From: Gambelia wislizenii
Taxonomy: Eukaryota; Chordata; Lepidosauria; Squamata; Crotaphytidae
Direction of reading: 5' to 3'
DNA length: 64,000 bases
NCBI GenBank assembly: GCA_030847615.1
Contig: JAUMIR010000014.1
Span: forward strand, 10,268,501 to 10,332,500
In this document: one piece after another, positions 1 through 11,421 of the stretch
How the letters are laid out: the number at the start of each line of letters is the position of its first letter
Numbering within the stretch: the first letter of the stretch is position 1
Notes under the pieces: model-generated
Database searches by the model: none
Told to the model about the DNA's origin: nothing
What the model saw: the letters and a program-made list of their open reading frames with translations, nothing else
Made by a program: the position numbers and the translations under genes

Positions 1-870
1 TTTTTATGCTTTGCAAAATATCTTTTCCCCCCTTCCCCTGCTCAACATGCTCCAACATGATGCATTTTGACAAGCAATGTTTATGTGAACCACATTGAGT
101 ACAGCTTCTTAACAGGTTCCTGTTAAGTGGCATACAAACAAAAAAGCTAAATACTGTACTATGCTTTATTTATTTATTTATTTATTTAATGCTTGATTAG
201 TGAAGAATGTTGACAGGGCATTATTTGCTAGTCTGATTCAGGCAGAAAAATATCTTGGCCCTGCCCTGCCCTGCTCTACACACAGCTACCCTACCATGCA
301 CATAAAGAACAGTGTGGTAGAAGAGCAGGCTAGAGATGCAACCCCAGAGGATAAAGTAGCTAAATGTGTAAAAGTAGAAAAAATGTTAATTTTTTCTTGA
401 GTTTAAAAAAAAATATCCTGTGCAACACAGCCTGGAATACTCCTGCAGCATCAACCTGTTCCCCAGACAATATGTTGAAGAGAGACAAGCCAGGCACACA
501 CAACAACAATTTTTCTGTCATCAGATTACATGCCAAGAACGGGGGGGGGGGTAGGGAGCGGAGGAGAATGCTGGCAAGGAAACCAGGAACAGGAGGGGGG
601 CAAAAGAGAATTAGCAAGGATAAAAGAAGAACTAAACAAGTATTGGGCACAGGAGAGACAATAAGTGGGAGGAGTGGGAGTATTTTTTTAAAAAACAGAT
701 TTCCACATGATTACGTCAGTACAGGTAATTCTCCAAAGTGGGGCCAACTTTCCTCCTATGGGTCTTAGCTCCTCTGATTTCTCTACCAGCTGCAACATGT
801 TCCCCAAGGATAGAGATCAACTTACCCCATTGATCACGAGCTTTTCTCCCAGTCTAAGCACCTCACTTTA
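1..870. other. Gene-free AT-rich spacer
   Basis: No coding exon, RNA gene or repeat family is recognised here. It contains a short TTTA tetranucleotide tract near 164-189 and a poly-G run at about 541-550. The short open frames show no codon bias or family motif. Confidence 0.5.
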
Positions 871-871
871 A

Positions 872-1250
872 GTTCTATTTTATTTATTGATTTTATGTCC
901 TGCCTTTCTCCCCAAAAGATTTTTTCCCCCTGTGGCTCATGGCACTATTAAATAAAAGAATACAATTAAAACACAAGACAAAATCAACTGTCAAAATAGA
1001 ATTAAAAGTACAAAAGAATTACACACACAATTTAAGAAAACAGATTCCTCAGAAAAGTACAGCACCTCCTTGATGGCCAAAGGGCTGCCTGAATAAATAT
1101 TTTCCTGCTGGTGGAGGACAATGGGGAGCAGGGCAGCCTAGTCTCTCTTGGACGGCAATTTCAGAGCCAAGCTGGTTCTTTATCCTAGGAGGTGTTATAA
1201 GGCTGGTGATACGGTTCAAGAAGGAAGCAGAGAGCTGGAAGGTGGCCTCC
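872..1250 (-). repeat. Old LINE 3'-end fragment
   Basis: Read on the minus strand, this resembles the widespread reptilian LINE 3' UTR. It has a stretch describing the usual 'gccac..gggagaaaggc' type end followed by an AT-rich TTTATTTATT tail at 872-895. It is divergent, so the clade (L2 or CR1 type) is not assigned. Confidence 0.45.
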
Positions 1251-1329
1251 TAGATCTTCTAATCCAATCCTCTGCTCAATGAAGGAAGTCCAGAACTAAT
1301 CGATAAATAAAACACCCCTGGAATAAAGA

Positions 1330-1470
1330 GTCCTGTTCATTTGCCTAATGGATATTTATTCATTAACATATTTATATGCCACCCTACATCTAATGACTTT
1401 AGGGTGGGATACACATCAAAGCAATACAAACCATTCTAAACAGTTCAATGCAATTCAAAACCTACACAAT
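1330..1470 (-). repeat. LINE 3'-end fragment
   Basis: A second copy of the same kind of terminal sequence, with an AT-rich TATTTATTCATT tail followed by a 'gccaccctacatctaatgac' type block. It is truncated. A CA-rich microsatellite follows at 1534-1576. Confidence 0.4.
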
Positions 1471-1711
1471 CCATTCATTCACTATTGCTATGACACCTTG
1501 TCCATCACCTTGGTTCCTCCCTCTCCCTCTTATACAAAACACACAAGTATGCATACACACACATCACACACACACCCATAGAGCTCCTCAGCATTACCTC
1601 AACAGGCAGGAGGGGCAAGGCCCTACTTGGCCCATTTGGCAGAGTGACCATTGTAAATGGATTCATGTGGATCACTTCCCTATGACTCCTCCAAAGCCTC
1701 ATTTCTTCATT

Positions 1712-2152
1712 ACTGTAGAACAGTGGGAGGCTAGGGGGCTGCATTACCCTGCAGGAGACCTTGGGGAGCTGCATATATCCCCACTGCAAAAAAAATCCCC
1801 CCAAAAGTCCCTCAATGCCCTCTGGGGCTATGGGGGGTATTTTCACCATATTTTAGACCTGTCCTTTTTTTAAAGCAGAAAGTGACCAGGTCACTTTCAG
1901 TTTATTTCCTGCTTTTAGGGTTTTTTTAAAAAAAATATTTCCCATTTTTTAAAAAAGGGCTTTCCTGGGACTAAAAATGGCCCAGGTGAGGCCTAAAACA
2001 TGGCAAAAAATGTCCTCCATGCCTCTTAGAGGGTACCTTGGGGGTATTTGGGGGAGAAAATGTTTTTGATCCCTGGGGGGGCCCTGAGGGCAACTAAAAC
2101 AGCCCTAGGTGGCCACATGCAGCCCACGGGCCACACTTTTGCCCACTCCTGC
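1712..2152. mobile_element. Non-autonomous hAT-like element (putative)
   Basis: The right end, read on the minus strand as GAGTGGGCAAAAGTGTGGCC, resembles the start of the element at 15695. Both share the 'gggctgcatgtggcc' block and G-rich interior pieces. No transposase is encoded. Family assignment is by look only. Confidence 0.4.
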
Positions 2153-2159
2153 TGCAGAA

Positions 2160-3730
2160 GGTAGACACAATGTTGACAGTTCACTTCTGATTTACATTTT
2201 GCATTTTTAATTTGCATCCTATTGGTGTTCTCCCCCTCATTTTCTGTTAACCACTCTGGAAGCTTGTTTCCAAAGGAAGATATAAACAATACAGAATAAA
2301 CAAGTATGTCCATATCTCATCTTGGGCATGAGCAGCCCAAAAATGCAGGAAGAAGGAACAATGTCCATCTGGCTTGTCCTTGGAATCAAAGTTTATGCTG
2401 TAGGCCAGACTTAGTCCCTAATGCACTGAAAATGAGTTTTCATTTTGGCTTTTATGCCCATTTGGATCATGCAAGGAGTCAAAGCACATGGATCCCTTAG
2501 CCACATTCTGCCCACACAGTTTGGTAGACAGAGTTTCACTATTAATAAAGGGCCTTGTCTGACTTCATAGGTGGCAGGAAGCACACGCTTGGCTGCTTAA
2601 AAACAGCAGTGACAATATGAAAAGGAACCCTGCAGAAGAATATCCTTGCTCCCCAAAAGAGCAAAGCTACAGTTCTATCTTCTCCTTCCTGCTCTTAAGC
2701 AGTAATCTGCTTGGATGTGCTGTTCAAAGACACGCCACCGTCTCACCTGCAAGAGGGACGCCTCCTCTCACATGGCTCCACCAGGATTATCAAGCGTGGT
2801 TGCATAGGATACCAAATTTAATTACACCAACGGCTTTTGGCTTTCATTCATAAGGACTGGCAAAGAACACTGCACAAGCAACCCCACTTTAAAGGGAGAG
2901 AAATCCGAGGGGCAATAGGAGTCTGAAGAAGAGACTGAAGAGTTCCTTTCTTGGGTGACAGTTCCAAGACTCTCCAGTCAGCATGGTCAAGTTCTAGTCC
3001 AACTACATTCCAGTCAAAAAAAGATCCAATGCAGCTAGGGTAACCTGAATCTGAATCACCATATATGCCTGTGGTATGAAGGCTGAATTAGTATCTATGC
3101 AAATGAATATCTAACATGATTCTTTTTCTCCTTGTGCAATTTTCACCCTCAATTCTTAACTCCTATGTTCAAAGCAAAACAAGATGTGCCCTGCTTTCTC
3201 CTGCAAACTAAATTTTCTGATACTAATTTGAGAGAGAAGACACAAATCCACCAATTTAAAAAAGCACTTACACTTCCAGCATCTTTCGTATGATGGCTCT
3301 TAAAAAAAATTACAATGCAGAAAATCTAGAGGAAACAGGTGGTATGTGAGACTAGGGTTTCTTTTGAGCCACAGCACCAGCAAAACGGGTGCTTGAATTT
3401 CTTTTAGGTAAACCCAAAGATTTCAGAGGAAGAGCCAGTGAGAGAGAAATTAGGCCAGAGGCTTTACCAGCAGAAAAAACAACACCACAAGAATTGCCTC
3501 ATTAAATCAGGCATCATGACCATGTAGCCCCACCCAGCCCCACCCCACGAATTTGCTTCATTCTTTTTTTTTTAAAGCTATCTTACTTTGTGGCTTACTA
3601 ATGGTAACGAATTCTAGAGTTAACTGCAAGCTCTCCAACTTATCCTAAAAGAGAGGCCAGGAGGTGATGTGACTTCTCAAAAGCAAAACAATGAGGATCT
3701 GGTTAACCATGATCTCCAGCTTCATTAAAG
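2160..3730. other. Gene-free spacer
   Basis: No exon, RNA gene or clear repeat family was recognised. The short open frames look like chance frames. Parts may be very old repeats too diverged to read by eye. Confidence 0.4.
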
Positions 3731-3734
3731 GTTA

Positions 3735-3970
3735 ATCTAGACTGGGGTAGAATTAAAAGACATAGCCTGTGTTAGTCTGGAATATCAGTAAACAAGGGGA
3801 TCTTGTAGCACCTTTGAGACTAACTGAGAGAAATTTTAGCATAAACTTTTGTAGACTGCATAGTCTACTTCCTCAGATGCTGAACTGGTGCCCAGGAGCA
3901 AACCTCAAAAGCCAGCTTATAACGTTTGCTCCTGGGCACCAGCTCACTCCAGCATCTGAGGGGGTAAACT
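3735..3970 (+). mobile_element. Repeat with 'cttgtagcacctttgagact' end and hairpin
   Basis: The block resembles a repeat common in turtles and squamates, with phrases for 'trait' sequences such as CTTGTAGCACCTTTGAGACT and TTGTAGACTGCATAGTCTAC. It ends in a perfect 19-bp inverted repeat (3885-3903 and 3924-3942) extended by CTCAGATGCTG / CAGCATCTGAG. No protein is encoded and the superfamily is uncertain. Confidence 0.5.
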
Positions 3971-4559
3971 AAGGATATTATCAGACAAGTGCCTAAAAAC
4001 ATTATTATGAGACTATATTTTATAGTGTTCATGTTCTGGCACAATGACATACATTTTCACACTCTGCCGTGATAATAATAAAAATTGCCTCAAGAATCTG
4101 GCAATATGAGTGCTCGTGCCGCTTACTTCTGTATTTCTCCATGAACAAGATTTCAGCATGTCTTGCGAGAAGACACAAGCATGCTAAAAAGCCCTGAAAC
4201 ACCAAAACTAAAAAAAAGAAAATGTTCAGAAAAGCACAGATACATGTTTAGAAACTTGCAAGCAATATGGGGAAGTTCATAAAAAGAGCGTACAGTACCT
4301 ATTTTTCCCATTCGCACCCGGAAGTTTTCTGGAGGGACAGCCCATTGACACTGGAATCACACCAGCAGAACAGGATACCTTTTAGCACACACAAAAATTT
4401 GGCACACAAATGCTACAGGAGATCAATTTTTGACTTCTCCCCGACAATAAAAAAGAACTCCCTCGTAACAGCAGCAGAATGCTTGAAGAACGCTGGGGTA
4501 CGACGTCATCTGATAAGAAAGCCCTTTTGCAATCTTATGATGTCATTATAATGCCATTT

Positions 4560-4655
4560 TTGATGCATCTGATAATCTCCCAAGTCTGCGAAAGCTTATG
4601 CTACATTTTTCTCTCTCTCAGTCTCAAAGGTGCTACAAGATCCCTATGCTTATTA
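4560..4655 (-). mobile_element. Fragment of the same repeat, opposite strand
   Basis: It carries the reverse complement of the hallmark blocks: GCGAAAGCTTATGCTACATT followed by GTCTCAAAGGTGCTACAAGA. Only one end is present. A further fragment of this family lies near 50040-50100. Confidence 0.45.
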
Positions 4656-4899
4656 ATTTAGATTGTTATTGTTTAGCTGTAGGTAATTCTAAAAAAAACA
4701 CCACACACCTTTCAGAAGTTCACCTCCTACTTTTAGATGCTGTTGCTGCCACACCATGTAAGCTGTGCTCATCAGGTGGGCAAGTCTGTGTGTAGTGGCA
4801 ATGGTAGGCAAGTAGGATAAAATTAGAATTTTAAAATTTAATTTTAAAATTAAAATTGCTCGCATGCCTCAACTGATACGGTCTGGGACAGCCTTGCCC

Positions 4900-4980
4900 T
4901 TTCACTGACCTACTTCACAGGTTTGTTGTGAGGATAAAGTGGGGAGGAAGAGCGATATACACCATCTTAGATTTAATGGA
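4900..4980 (+). repeat. tRNA-SINE tail fragment
   Basis: The phrase 'cacaggtttgttgtgaggat' followed by a 'ggaagagcgatatacacc' block matches the 3' half of the tRNA-derived SINE seen more completely at 46285-46630. Confidence 0.45.
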
Positions 4981-5277
4981 AGGAAATCAAGAGCCATAAA
5001 AGAAATAATTTCCCCAACAGTCTGTCACAGTGTAACATAACAAAGGGAAAAAAAACACCTGGGTGGTTGGTACATATATAAAGCTCTCTAGAGGAAAAGA
5101 GAGACAGAGAGAAATGTAAATAACCAATAAACTGAACCTATACTCTAGCACCATTTATCCACACCTGTATCTTTCTCCCCTTGTTCTTTGTTGATTCCCT
5201 TGTTTCAAATTTTAGCTTCTTTTAGCTCTTTTTTCTATGCAGTGAAAACAAAGAAAAATCATCTTCCATACATACCA

Positions 5278-5343
5278 TTCATATATTAAAACCTTAATCA
5301 TACCTTCCCACTTCATATATTAAAACCTTAATCATACCTTCCC
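5278..5343 (+). repeat. 34-bp direct duplication
   Basis: A 32-bp AT-rich sequence beginning TTCATATATTAAAACC occurs at 5278-5309 and again at 5312-5343. The two copies look identical, so this is a recent two-copy tandem duplication. Confidence 0.85.
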
Positions 5344-6089
5344 CCGCCCCAAGCTAAAAATCATCAAATGCACCAGCCATTCCTAGCCCCTTAATCACTG
5401 CAGTTGCCCTTCTCTGTACTCAATACACAAAGAGACTACTTAAATATACCCCAACACCCACATGCCAGGCAGGCTGGAAAAACAGCCAAAGGGAAAGTCA
5501 GACAAAGGCCTAGTGAATGAGACTCAAGTGGACGTGTGTTTTTTTTCCTCCCTTTAGCCTCAGGTTGGTTGTCAGAACAACTGATTCCCCCCCACCCTTT
5601 TAAAGCAAAGCCACTTGGCTCAGTCAGGGTGGCAGGCGGTATGCTGCTCATTGAACTTGATGTTTTTTAAATGCCACATTAATTAGACGGCAAATTATTT
5701 CTCCAAGTTTCAGCCAAGCTCTGGCCAGCGATAAACTTCTTATGACCCAGGGAACTGATCAATGTGACCCACTGAAGCTTCTTTGGCTAATTTTAGAAGT
5801 GCCTAAGTTTTTTTTTTAATCTTTATTCTTTTTCAGGCTCCAGCAGTTTCAATTACTTTGCTTCCGGATCTCTCACTTAATAACCTGCCAGCAACCTTGC
5901 AGGATAGAATAGTGGCTATAAAATTTTGAAGGGATGACCCAGAATAGGTCTGACAGAAAGTTTAGCCATTTCTGGAAGGTGTACAAACAAGAATGCCTTA
6001 TTCTGGCAAGCAACAGGGAGGTTCCTAGCTCAAGTGAAACAAACAGTTGCATAAAGTCCTAGGTTCAGTCCTCAGGATTTCCATTTTAA
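5344..6089. other. Gene-free spacer
   Basis: Nothing recognised. There is no conserved coding frame and no clear repeat terminus. The short open frames look like noise. Confidence 0.4.
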
Positions 6090-7060
6090 AAAGGAAATAT
6101 CAGGTACCAGCATACGAACAAAGCTGTTTCAAGTTACAGAGACAGAATCCATCCAAATTCTAATAAATACCTGACAACAAATATGGAAACTCAAACAATG
6201 GCCTACAGATTGGAAACATTCAATGTACATTCCAATCTCTAAGAAAGGGGCCACCATGGATTATAATAGCCATTAGACCAATGCATTAATTTCAAATGTA
6301 AGCAAAAAGCTCCACAATTTTACAACAAAGACATTTACCACACATGAAGCTGTCCAAGCTGGGTTCAGAAAAGATAGAGGCACTGAGGATCATATTGAAA
6401 ACATACACTGGCTACTGGAACACACCAAAGAATTTAAGAAGAAAATCACCATGTGCTTTATAGATTATAGCAAAACTTTCAGTTGTGTAGCTCATGAAAA
6501 ACTATCGTTTGCTCTAAAGGAAATGGGTATGGCAAAACATTTGATTGTCTTGCTATGTAATCTATACTCAGGACAAGGAACCACTATCAGGACAGAATAT
6601 GGAGGAACAGAAATTTTCCAATTGGCAAGGGTATCAGGCAGGGCTGCATTATCACCCCTATCTGTTCAATCTATAAGCAGAACATACCATACAGAAAGCA
6701 GAATTAGACTGAAAAGAAGGAACACCAACATTTTAAGATAGGCAGATGACACCATGTTACTAGCAAAAAATAGCAAACTTTGAACAACTACTGATAAAAG
6801 TCAAGGAAGAAAGTGCAAAAGCATGGTTACATTAGACGACATTAAGAGCACAAAAATAATGACCACATCTGGTTTACATAATGTTAGAGTGAAAGATCAG
6901 ATATTGAAACATGACTTTGGGTCACTCATAAATCAAAATGGAAATGGTAGGCAAGAAATTAGAAGAAAACTAGGACTTGGAAGGGCAGCTAGGAAGAAAT
7001 TAGATAAGATTTTCAAGTGCAAACCTGGTTCTGTAGCAAACAGGTAGCCACTGCAAATGT
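6090..7060 (+). pseudogene. Bov-B (RTE) LINE reverse-transcriptase fragment
   Basis: The decayed frames spell an RTE/Bov-B reverse transcriptase. They include FRKDRGTEDHIENIHWLLEH (near 6363), then CFIDYSKTF and HEKLSFALKEMGMAKHLIVLL (6451-6560), NLYSGQ, and an ADDTM remnant of the catalytic YADD box near 6742. The C-terminal part follows (KSTKIMTTSG, about 6840). Frameshifts and stops break the frame, and both the 5' third and the 3' end are missing, so the copy is dead. Bov-B in a vertebrate fits a squamate, a lineage known to be rich in this horizontally spread LINE. It does not encode a host protein. Confidence 0.85.
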
Positions 7061-7432
7061 TTTACATCCTGTTGATAGGTCACCCCACTCGTAAGCCTAG
7101 TCAAAGCTGCTTTAAGAACAGTCCCACACTGAAAGTAGAAGGTAGATCACAATCTATTGGTAGATTGATGGATGGCATGCAATAAGTTGACAAGGTTTCT
7201 GGTTGCTGAATGTTTAGGAGTAGCAAAATCAGATTGTACACATGTACGCATGCACGGACACACAAACAAGGGCTTTCCCTCCTCTAACAAAGCTACTGGA
7301 AACTCAGACCTGGGGTAACTGAAATACATTAATTCAGCCCAAAGACTGTTATATATAGCTTTAAAAACATTTAAAATTTTAAATGTTTTTCACTCATTAT
7401 ATTGTTTAATATGTTTTTAGCATATTTAAACC

Positions 7433-7642
7433 ACAGGTCGACCCCCCCCCCATATCTGCAGGGAATACGTTCCAAGACCCCCGTGAATGCTTGAAATCGT
7501 GGCTAATAGGGAACCTTATTCTTTTCAATGAAACGCCGGATGTTGACCACAGAATTCCATTGGAGGACCCAGAAATGCCTAGTGAGAACATATGTTTCCA
7601 GATGTGGATAACTGAAACTGTGGGTATGGGGGTTGACCTGTA
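7433..7642 (+). mobile_element. Tigger/pogo-like MITE
   Basis: A non-coding element with terminal inverted repeats: ACAGGTCGACCCCCC at the left, and GGGGGTTGACCTGTA at the right. It resembles the 'accaaaatccgtggatac' type Tigger MITEs elsewhere in the window but has a different interior. Confidence 0.6.
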
Positions 7643-7702
7643 TCCTACTGGTTTTAATCTGTTTAACCTGTTTTAATGCTATTTGTAAGCCGCCTTGAGA
7701 TA

Positions 7703-7792
7703 TCTCTCTCTCTCTCTCTGGCTTTTCTTCGCAAAGGAAGATTCAGGAAGGACTCATCCCGTGCTTTCTGCAAGCGTGCTGATGACTGAAAA
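7703..7792 (-). mobile_element. (AG)n-tailed LINE copy A, 3' end
   Basis: Read on the minus strand this encodes the last residues after the C-terminal Cys/His knuckle, then a short 3' UTR ending in GAAGAAAAGCCAGAGAG and an (AG)n tract (CT run at 7703-7720). It matches the ends of copies B (21098) and C (38637). It is separated from the rest of its LINE (13483-14455) by the DIRS insertion. Confidence 0.85.
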
Positions 7793-7960
7793 AGGAACGT
7801 TGGTCTTACCTGTGATACGTTCTTTTCCAGGGGAAGGACAAAGAGCATCCACTTGCTTGGGTAGTTTCTCCCATTTGCTCCTAGTAGGCAAGGAACAAAC
7901 TTTTTTAGGACTGCCCACCGGTGAGGTCATCTGGGAGGGACGACCCCCGGCTAGCCAGTC
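7793..7960 (+). repeat. DIRS left inverted terminal repeat
   Basis: Positions 7845-7960 are the near-identical inverse of 13345-13460. The outer segment 7793-7850 (AGGAACGTTGGTCTTACC...) is not shared with the right ITR. It is complementary to 8172-8230 in the internal complementary region, as the DIRS structure predicts. Confidence 0.9.
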
Positions 7961-8171
7961 AATGACACAGCCTCGCTACTTATCCTCTGCAGAGAGAGAA
8001 AAAACAGGAGTAGAGAAACTTTGAAACTTTTTTTAAAAAACAGTTTCACTACAAAGGGACCGAGTACTTATGCCCAGAGAAAACAGTAAGAAACCAAGTC
8101 TCTGCTCAATGACCCGCAGGCTGTTCCAGAACAAGAAGGCGTACTTCTATCGCCAGCGCCTCGGGTGGGTC

Positions 8172-8272
8172 TGGATGCTCTTTGTCCTTCCCCTAAGAAA
8201 AGAACGTATCATAGGTAAGACCAACGTTCCTTTTCCCAGTGGGGAGGACTACAGAGCATCCACTTGCTTGGG
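8172..8272 (+). repeat. DIRS internal complementary region (ICR)
   Basis: The first half (8172-8230) is the reverse complement of the element's left outer end, with a few changes. After a T-run, the second half (from about 8234) is the reverse complement of the right outer end (13455-13481). Both termini therefore meet head to tail in one internal block, the template thought to allow circularisation of DIRS cDNA. This is a defining DIRS-1 feature. Confidence 0.88.
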
Positions 8273-8339
8273 ATGTTTAAAGCAATATTCCAAGGGTGGG
8301 CCTGGTGGTGGCTTAATCCATCAAGGACACCAGGCATGC

Positions 8340-9065
8340 TGCAGCACTCTTCTACCAAACACTGCTTCGTCAGGCTGCGGCGTGTACTGTCTATAGTGTC
8401 TGATGACAGTTGAAAACGGTCTTCAGGCGGCCGCCCTGGAAATATCTTCTAAGGTGGGATCTCTCTCCCAGGCTGCCTTCGCTGCTGCATTCCTGGTGGG
8501 GTCTGCCACAATACCATCTGGCATTGGGATGCCTACAGACTCATAGTATGCCACGATGCCCGCTAAGAAAACTTGTGATGTACTGAGAAGAACATTGCCT
8601 CTGAAAGTCTGAAGGGACTAGTTCTCTTCAACTATACCCGGAAGGCTCGGCAGACCTCCCAGGGGTGCCATATCTTCACCAGGTCCCTCGGAGGATGTGG
8701 GCAGACCAAGGCAAGACCACCTCCTGGCTCTGTGCAACAGGGAGTCGACCTTCAGTCTGAAATTTAGTCAACGACGAAAAAACTGCTGAGTCTGGTCTTA
8801 TAATGGAGGGGGCCATCCGAGTCGATAATGCCACCAACTCTGATGCCTTTCTTGCCAGTGTAATCAGCACCAAGAAAGGCACTTTCCCAGATGAAAACTT
8901 CAGTGGCAACCCTTCCAGGGGCTCAAAGGGGTCACTGTTAATGGCTTCAGGAATGTATGGAGAGAACCCGGGATGGGTACCTATGACCCTATGAACCGGT
9001 GGAGATGCAAGATTGCTCAAAAACCCTGCAGAAAAGACCCATATATGTGTATGAGGGCACCTCAC
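8340..9065 (-). pseudogene. DIRS tyrosine recombinase (YR), decayed
   Basis: The N-terminal frame (9065-8676) has the DIRS signature DPFEPLEGLPLK and, around residues 64-80, FLVLITLARKASELVAL, whose Arg (codon near 8850) matches the box A catalytic arginine. After frame breaks, DPTRNAAAKAAW (about 8478-8511, read backwards) corresponds to the box B HxxR region, with Asp where His is usual. LEDISRAAA follows, then IRHYRQYT with the candidate nucleophile Tyr at about 8395-8393, and DEAVFGRRVLQHA. In-frame stops and frameshifts separate the blocks, so no active enzyme is made. The role, by family knowledge, is site-specific integration of the circular cDNA. Confidence 0.85.
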
Positions 9066-9188
9066 AACGCCCTCTCTGATGGGAGAAAAAACAGTGATGG
9101 CTGAAGATGTATTCGTAAACCCTCTGTGCTGACTCGCACCTGGGTGCCTGACTGGTGTTCACCACTGCCTGAGAATAGCGCCTTGAAA

Positions 9189-9797
9189 CTAGTATCCTCC
9201 CTTCAACCTCCAGGCATGGAAGTGTAGCCAATTCAGCTCTGGATGATGCACTTGGCCCTGAGATAGGAGGTTCAAACGAACTGGTAGTGAGATTGAACCC
9301 ATCACGGTGTCAGGGATGTCTGAGGACCGAGGCCAATCCGGGGCCACTAGGCTCAGGGCCGCCCTATCGAGCCTGGCCCAGGAGATGACTATGGGGAACA
9401 GTTGCATTGGTGGAAAACGGCACACAACAGGACCGGCAGCCATTGCGTCGACAGCGCAACCATGGACTCCATCAGCAGGCGAGAGAGAAAAACCACGTGC
9501 CATCTTCATTCCCTTGGTCGAGCCGGTGCAGCTGAGCCAATTGGCTTTGAGATTGAGGAATCCTGGCAGATGCTCTGACTCCAGGGGTGTGCAGTTCCTC
9601 TCTACACATTTCAACCTGCGAGACACCTCTGCCATGAGAGTGCAGAATCTAATAGCTACCTGTCGATTCATGCGGACCTTCGTCGGGGCATCCATGCGGC
9701 CAAGGACCACCCTGTCTCGAAAACAGGCCCTGAATGCAACTAGTGCCAGCCTGACTGCCCGACATTCTAGCCAACTGACACTGTACCTGGATTCCAC
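9189..9797 (-). pseudogene. DIRS RNase H domain and downstream linker, 202-residue frame
   Basis: The open frame carries the DIRS RNase H pattern: SVSWLECRAVRLALVAF, then VVLGRMDAPTKVRMNRQVA (the Asp corresponds to the TDN active-site region), and HLPGFLNLKANWLS, equivalent to the IPG-LN-ADxLS motif. Further on, FPPMQLFPIV and SLVAPDWPRSSD match the IAPDWPR block that links RNase H to the recombinase in DIRS pol. The catalytic context is altered (KANWLSC for ADxLSR), and the domain lacks an intact reverse transcriptase upstream. It degrades RNA in RNA:DNA hybrids in active relatives; here it is a relic. Confidence 0.85.
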
Positions 9798-10717
9798 TGG
9801 TGTCCATCTGCCCTGTGTTAGTTGAGGTCTGCAGTAGGCTTCTCAACCTCGAAGGCTTGCGATTGCAGGAACCTGTATCTTATCTGTCTCCCCAAGAGGT
9901 CGACCTTTGTGTGAGCCGGTGAATTCCACCCTTGGAGTAACTATCATAGTTCCCTTGGAATTCTGGGCTTACTGTATCATCGAAGCGTTATGTCTTCCTG
10001 GAATAGAGCAGAAACCACTGCAACCTTCCAGAGTGCAATCTCGCCCATAGAGGACAGGTTCTTGCTGCTATCCTGAGGCCTTATGGGCGTACCGACCGCA
10101 TTAAGTCCGGTCGGGCCATCCTTCTCACTGCCTGGATGGGCCTGTGTGTGGAGTTGATTCTCTCCTGAGGAAAGGGCATCCAACCCCTCACCGAGCCCAG
10201 TGTCGCACCGAGATGCTGGGTTGCAAACTCTGGAAGAAACACTGGAAGCCGGGGAAAGACCAAAGCGGGAGCATTTTGTCCTGGGGAATGTCAGTTGTTG
10301 TACACGAACCACAGGTAGTGTTGGTGTCCTTGGAACGTCGGGATGCTGTATGTGTTTCCGTATGAACCTGTTGATGCCCCTCCAAATGAGAACTGCCTGC
10401 CAGGTTTCCTTCTTTTCGGGAATCAACCTAACATGGAGTAGCCTGTGCTGCCCCTTTGTTTGTCAGGTACCTCTTCCACTGCTCCCAATTGAGTCAGTTG
10501 TAGGAGACAGCCTCCTTCAGGCTCCTTGTGTTTTGGGGTGGAGGGAAAACAGCATGGGAGGCTTCAGGGATGCTCTGTCTGCTGATCTTGAGGGAGTGAC
10601 CAGAGGCCCTACTTGTCAGGAGTAGGGTTCTCCCAAACATCCCCGTAAACCTGTAAGCGTCCCCACTGGACAGATGGTATCCTTGCTGGCTTTACGCTGG
10701 AGTTTTTGGGGAAGCAG

Positions 10718-10870
10718 ATTTGTTTATGTATTTATTTATTTATTTATACCCCGCTCATCAGCAACAAGACTATCCGAGCAGCTCACAAATAGTTTTTAAG
10801 CAATAGCAGTTTACACATCTACACTGCAATAAGCAGCTTCCAATGTGTGTTAGCTAATTGGGATGTCTTC
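10718..10870 (-). mobile_element. tRNA-derived SINE, 3' fragment
   Basis: Nearly the same sequence as 48484-48625: TATTTATTTATTTATACCCC tail, then the block 'aagcaatagcagtttacaca' and 'caatgtgtgttagctaattg'. The tRNA-like head is missing. It lies inside the DIRS element and so inserted after it or was carried in. Confidence 0.8.
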
Positions 10871-11421
10871 CCCCAACTGACTGGTTCTGACACTGGTATC
10901 TGCTATCCCCCCAGAGCATGCTGGGGAAATGGGCATCCCTTGAGTGAAAGGAAAGTAGATATGAAATGATGCTCTGATGTGCTCTGAATGCTCAAAAAAA
11001 AAAAAAAAAAAGGCCTGTAGTGTTTAGGACATTCCTTGTCCTCCCTCATGCGGTAGGACGCTACCAAGACAGGTAGCAGGGGTTCCCCGACCAACTTACT
11101 CCTAAGAAAAGGGGGAAGTACCCAGTTCTACCTAGGCTTAAAATCCACGTTCAAGGATTTGCGCCATACCTGTCTTCTAGTAGCCTCTCCGGTCCCTTGT
11201 GCTCAAGCACAGCACCGGACAGAGTCCAGGGTACCATCCACCACCCGCGTGGAGAACCATGCAAGCTTGTTGGGATTTGGGTAACCCTGGTTTCGGACAA
11301 AAGGAAGGGGACGTCTGCAAGGACGTCCCTGGCCCACTGAGTGTCCTCTCTAGGCACCTTTGTGACTGTTGCAGAAAGCCCATATGTCTACTGAGAGTAT
11401 CTGGTGTTTTCATTTAAATGC

